A stretch of DNA of 7,097 bases from NCBI GenBank assembly GCA_022844575.1, contig JALHLL010000184.1, positions 1 to 7,097 on the forward strand, written 5' to 3'. This stretch comes from a bacterium. Lineage in GTDB: Bacteria > Bacteroidota > Ignavibacteria > Kapaibacteriales > UBA961. Made by a program: the position numbers and the translations under genes. Below are positions 7,006 through 7,097 of this stretch, in pieces (the first letter of the stretch is position 1; every line of letters begins with the position of its first letter). Below the pieces are notes generated by a model. The model did not search any database. It was not told the origin of the DNA and saw only the letters and a list, made by a program, of their open reading frames with translations.

Positions 7006-7097
7006 TGCACCGTCCTAAAATAAGTTGACATTTTATAAGTGAAGTAGTAATGTCAACAAGGACTAAGGTATCAGTTAAACGTATTCAATGAGACTAC
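7006..7097. mobile_element. Possible IS3-type insertion sequence end, cut by the window edge
   Basis: The sequence from 7006 starts with TG and continues as CACCGTCCTAAAATAAG and then TTGACA. It resembles from memory the terminal repeats of IS150-group IS3 elements (TG, a C-rich stretch, an AAAA run, then GTTGACA). The AT-rich, gene-poor spacer before it fits an insertion between genes. No transposase can be read: the ATG at 7050 gives only 13 codons before TGA at 7089. Only one end is visible and there is no alignment, so a remnant or an unrelated promoter region is also possible. Confidence 0.25.
7024..7057. repeat. Perfect 9-bp inverted repeat, 16-base spacer
   Basis: GTTGACATT at 7024-7032 is the exact reverse complement of AATGTCAAC at 7049-7057. 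There is no T-run after it, so it is not a standard terminator. The left arm contains TTGACA (7025-7030), a perfect -35 box, with TAATGT 17 bases further, a poor -10 match. It may be an operator around a promoter, or subterminal structure of an insertion sequence. Confidence 0.55.

Noticed and set aside
7050..7091. Possible small gene starting at ATG 7050
   Set aside because: Only 13 codons before a stop and no ribosome binding site at a good distance; it could at most be a broken transposase start.

Overview
The window most resembles a member of the Bacteroidota/Chlorobiota (FCB) lineage with a moderately AT-rich genome. The evidence is the type of proteins present: the C-terminus of an outer-membrane beta-barrel, a soluble DUF58 protein, and a very large exported TPR/DUF3857/transglutaminase protein of a kind common in that group. 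A start region without a Shine-Dalgarno sequence before hutI also fits. This is inference from protein style; no rRNA or marker gene is present, so the placement is tentative.

Layout, all on the + strand. Positions 1-111 hold the last 36 codons of a probable outer-membrane beta-barrel gene, closed by a strong intrinsic terminator (136-168). A leader of about 180 bases with a small palindrome then leads to a DUF58/VWA-like gene (349-1242, GTG start). After 73 bases follows a tight three-gene unit: hutI, imidazolonepropionase (1316-2560); a 1255-residue exported multidomain transglutaminase-like protein (2557-6324) overlapping hutI by an ATGA junction; and a Maf/YhdE-type nucleotide pyrophosphatase (6334-6948) 9 bases later. 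The last 149 bases have no convincing gene. They hold a perfect 9-bp inverted repeat beside a sequence that looks like the terminus of an IS3-type insertion sequence, cut by the window edge.

How they work together: the three-gene unit is probably cotranscribed, but its members (histidine breakdown, an envelope transglutaminase-fold protein, nucleotide house-cleaning) have no obvious common pathway. The rest of the histidine utilisation pathway (hutH, hutU, hutG) and the MoxR ATPase that often accompanies DUF58 are not in the window. I see no CRISPR array, tRNA, rRNA, toxin-antitoxin pair or recognisable defence system. The least characterised object is the 1255-residue exported protein. I did not find a clear case for a wholly new system here.
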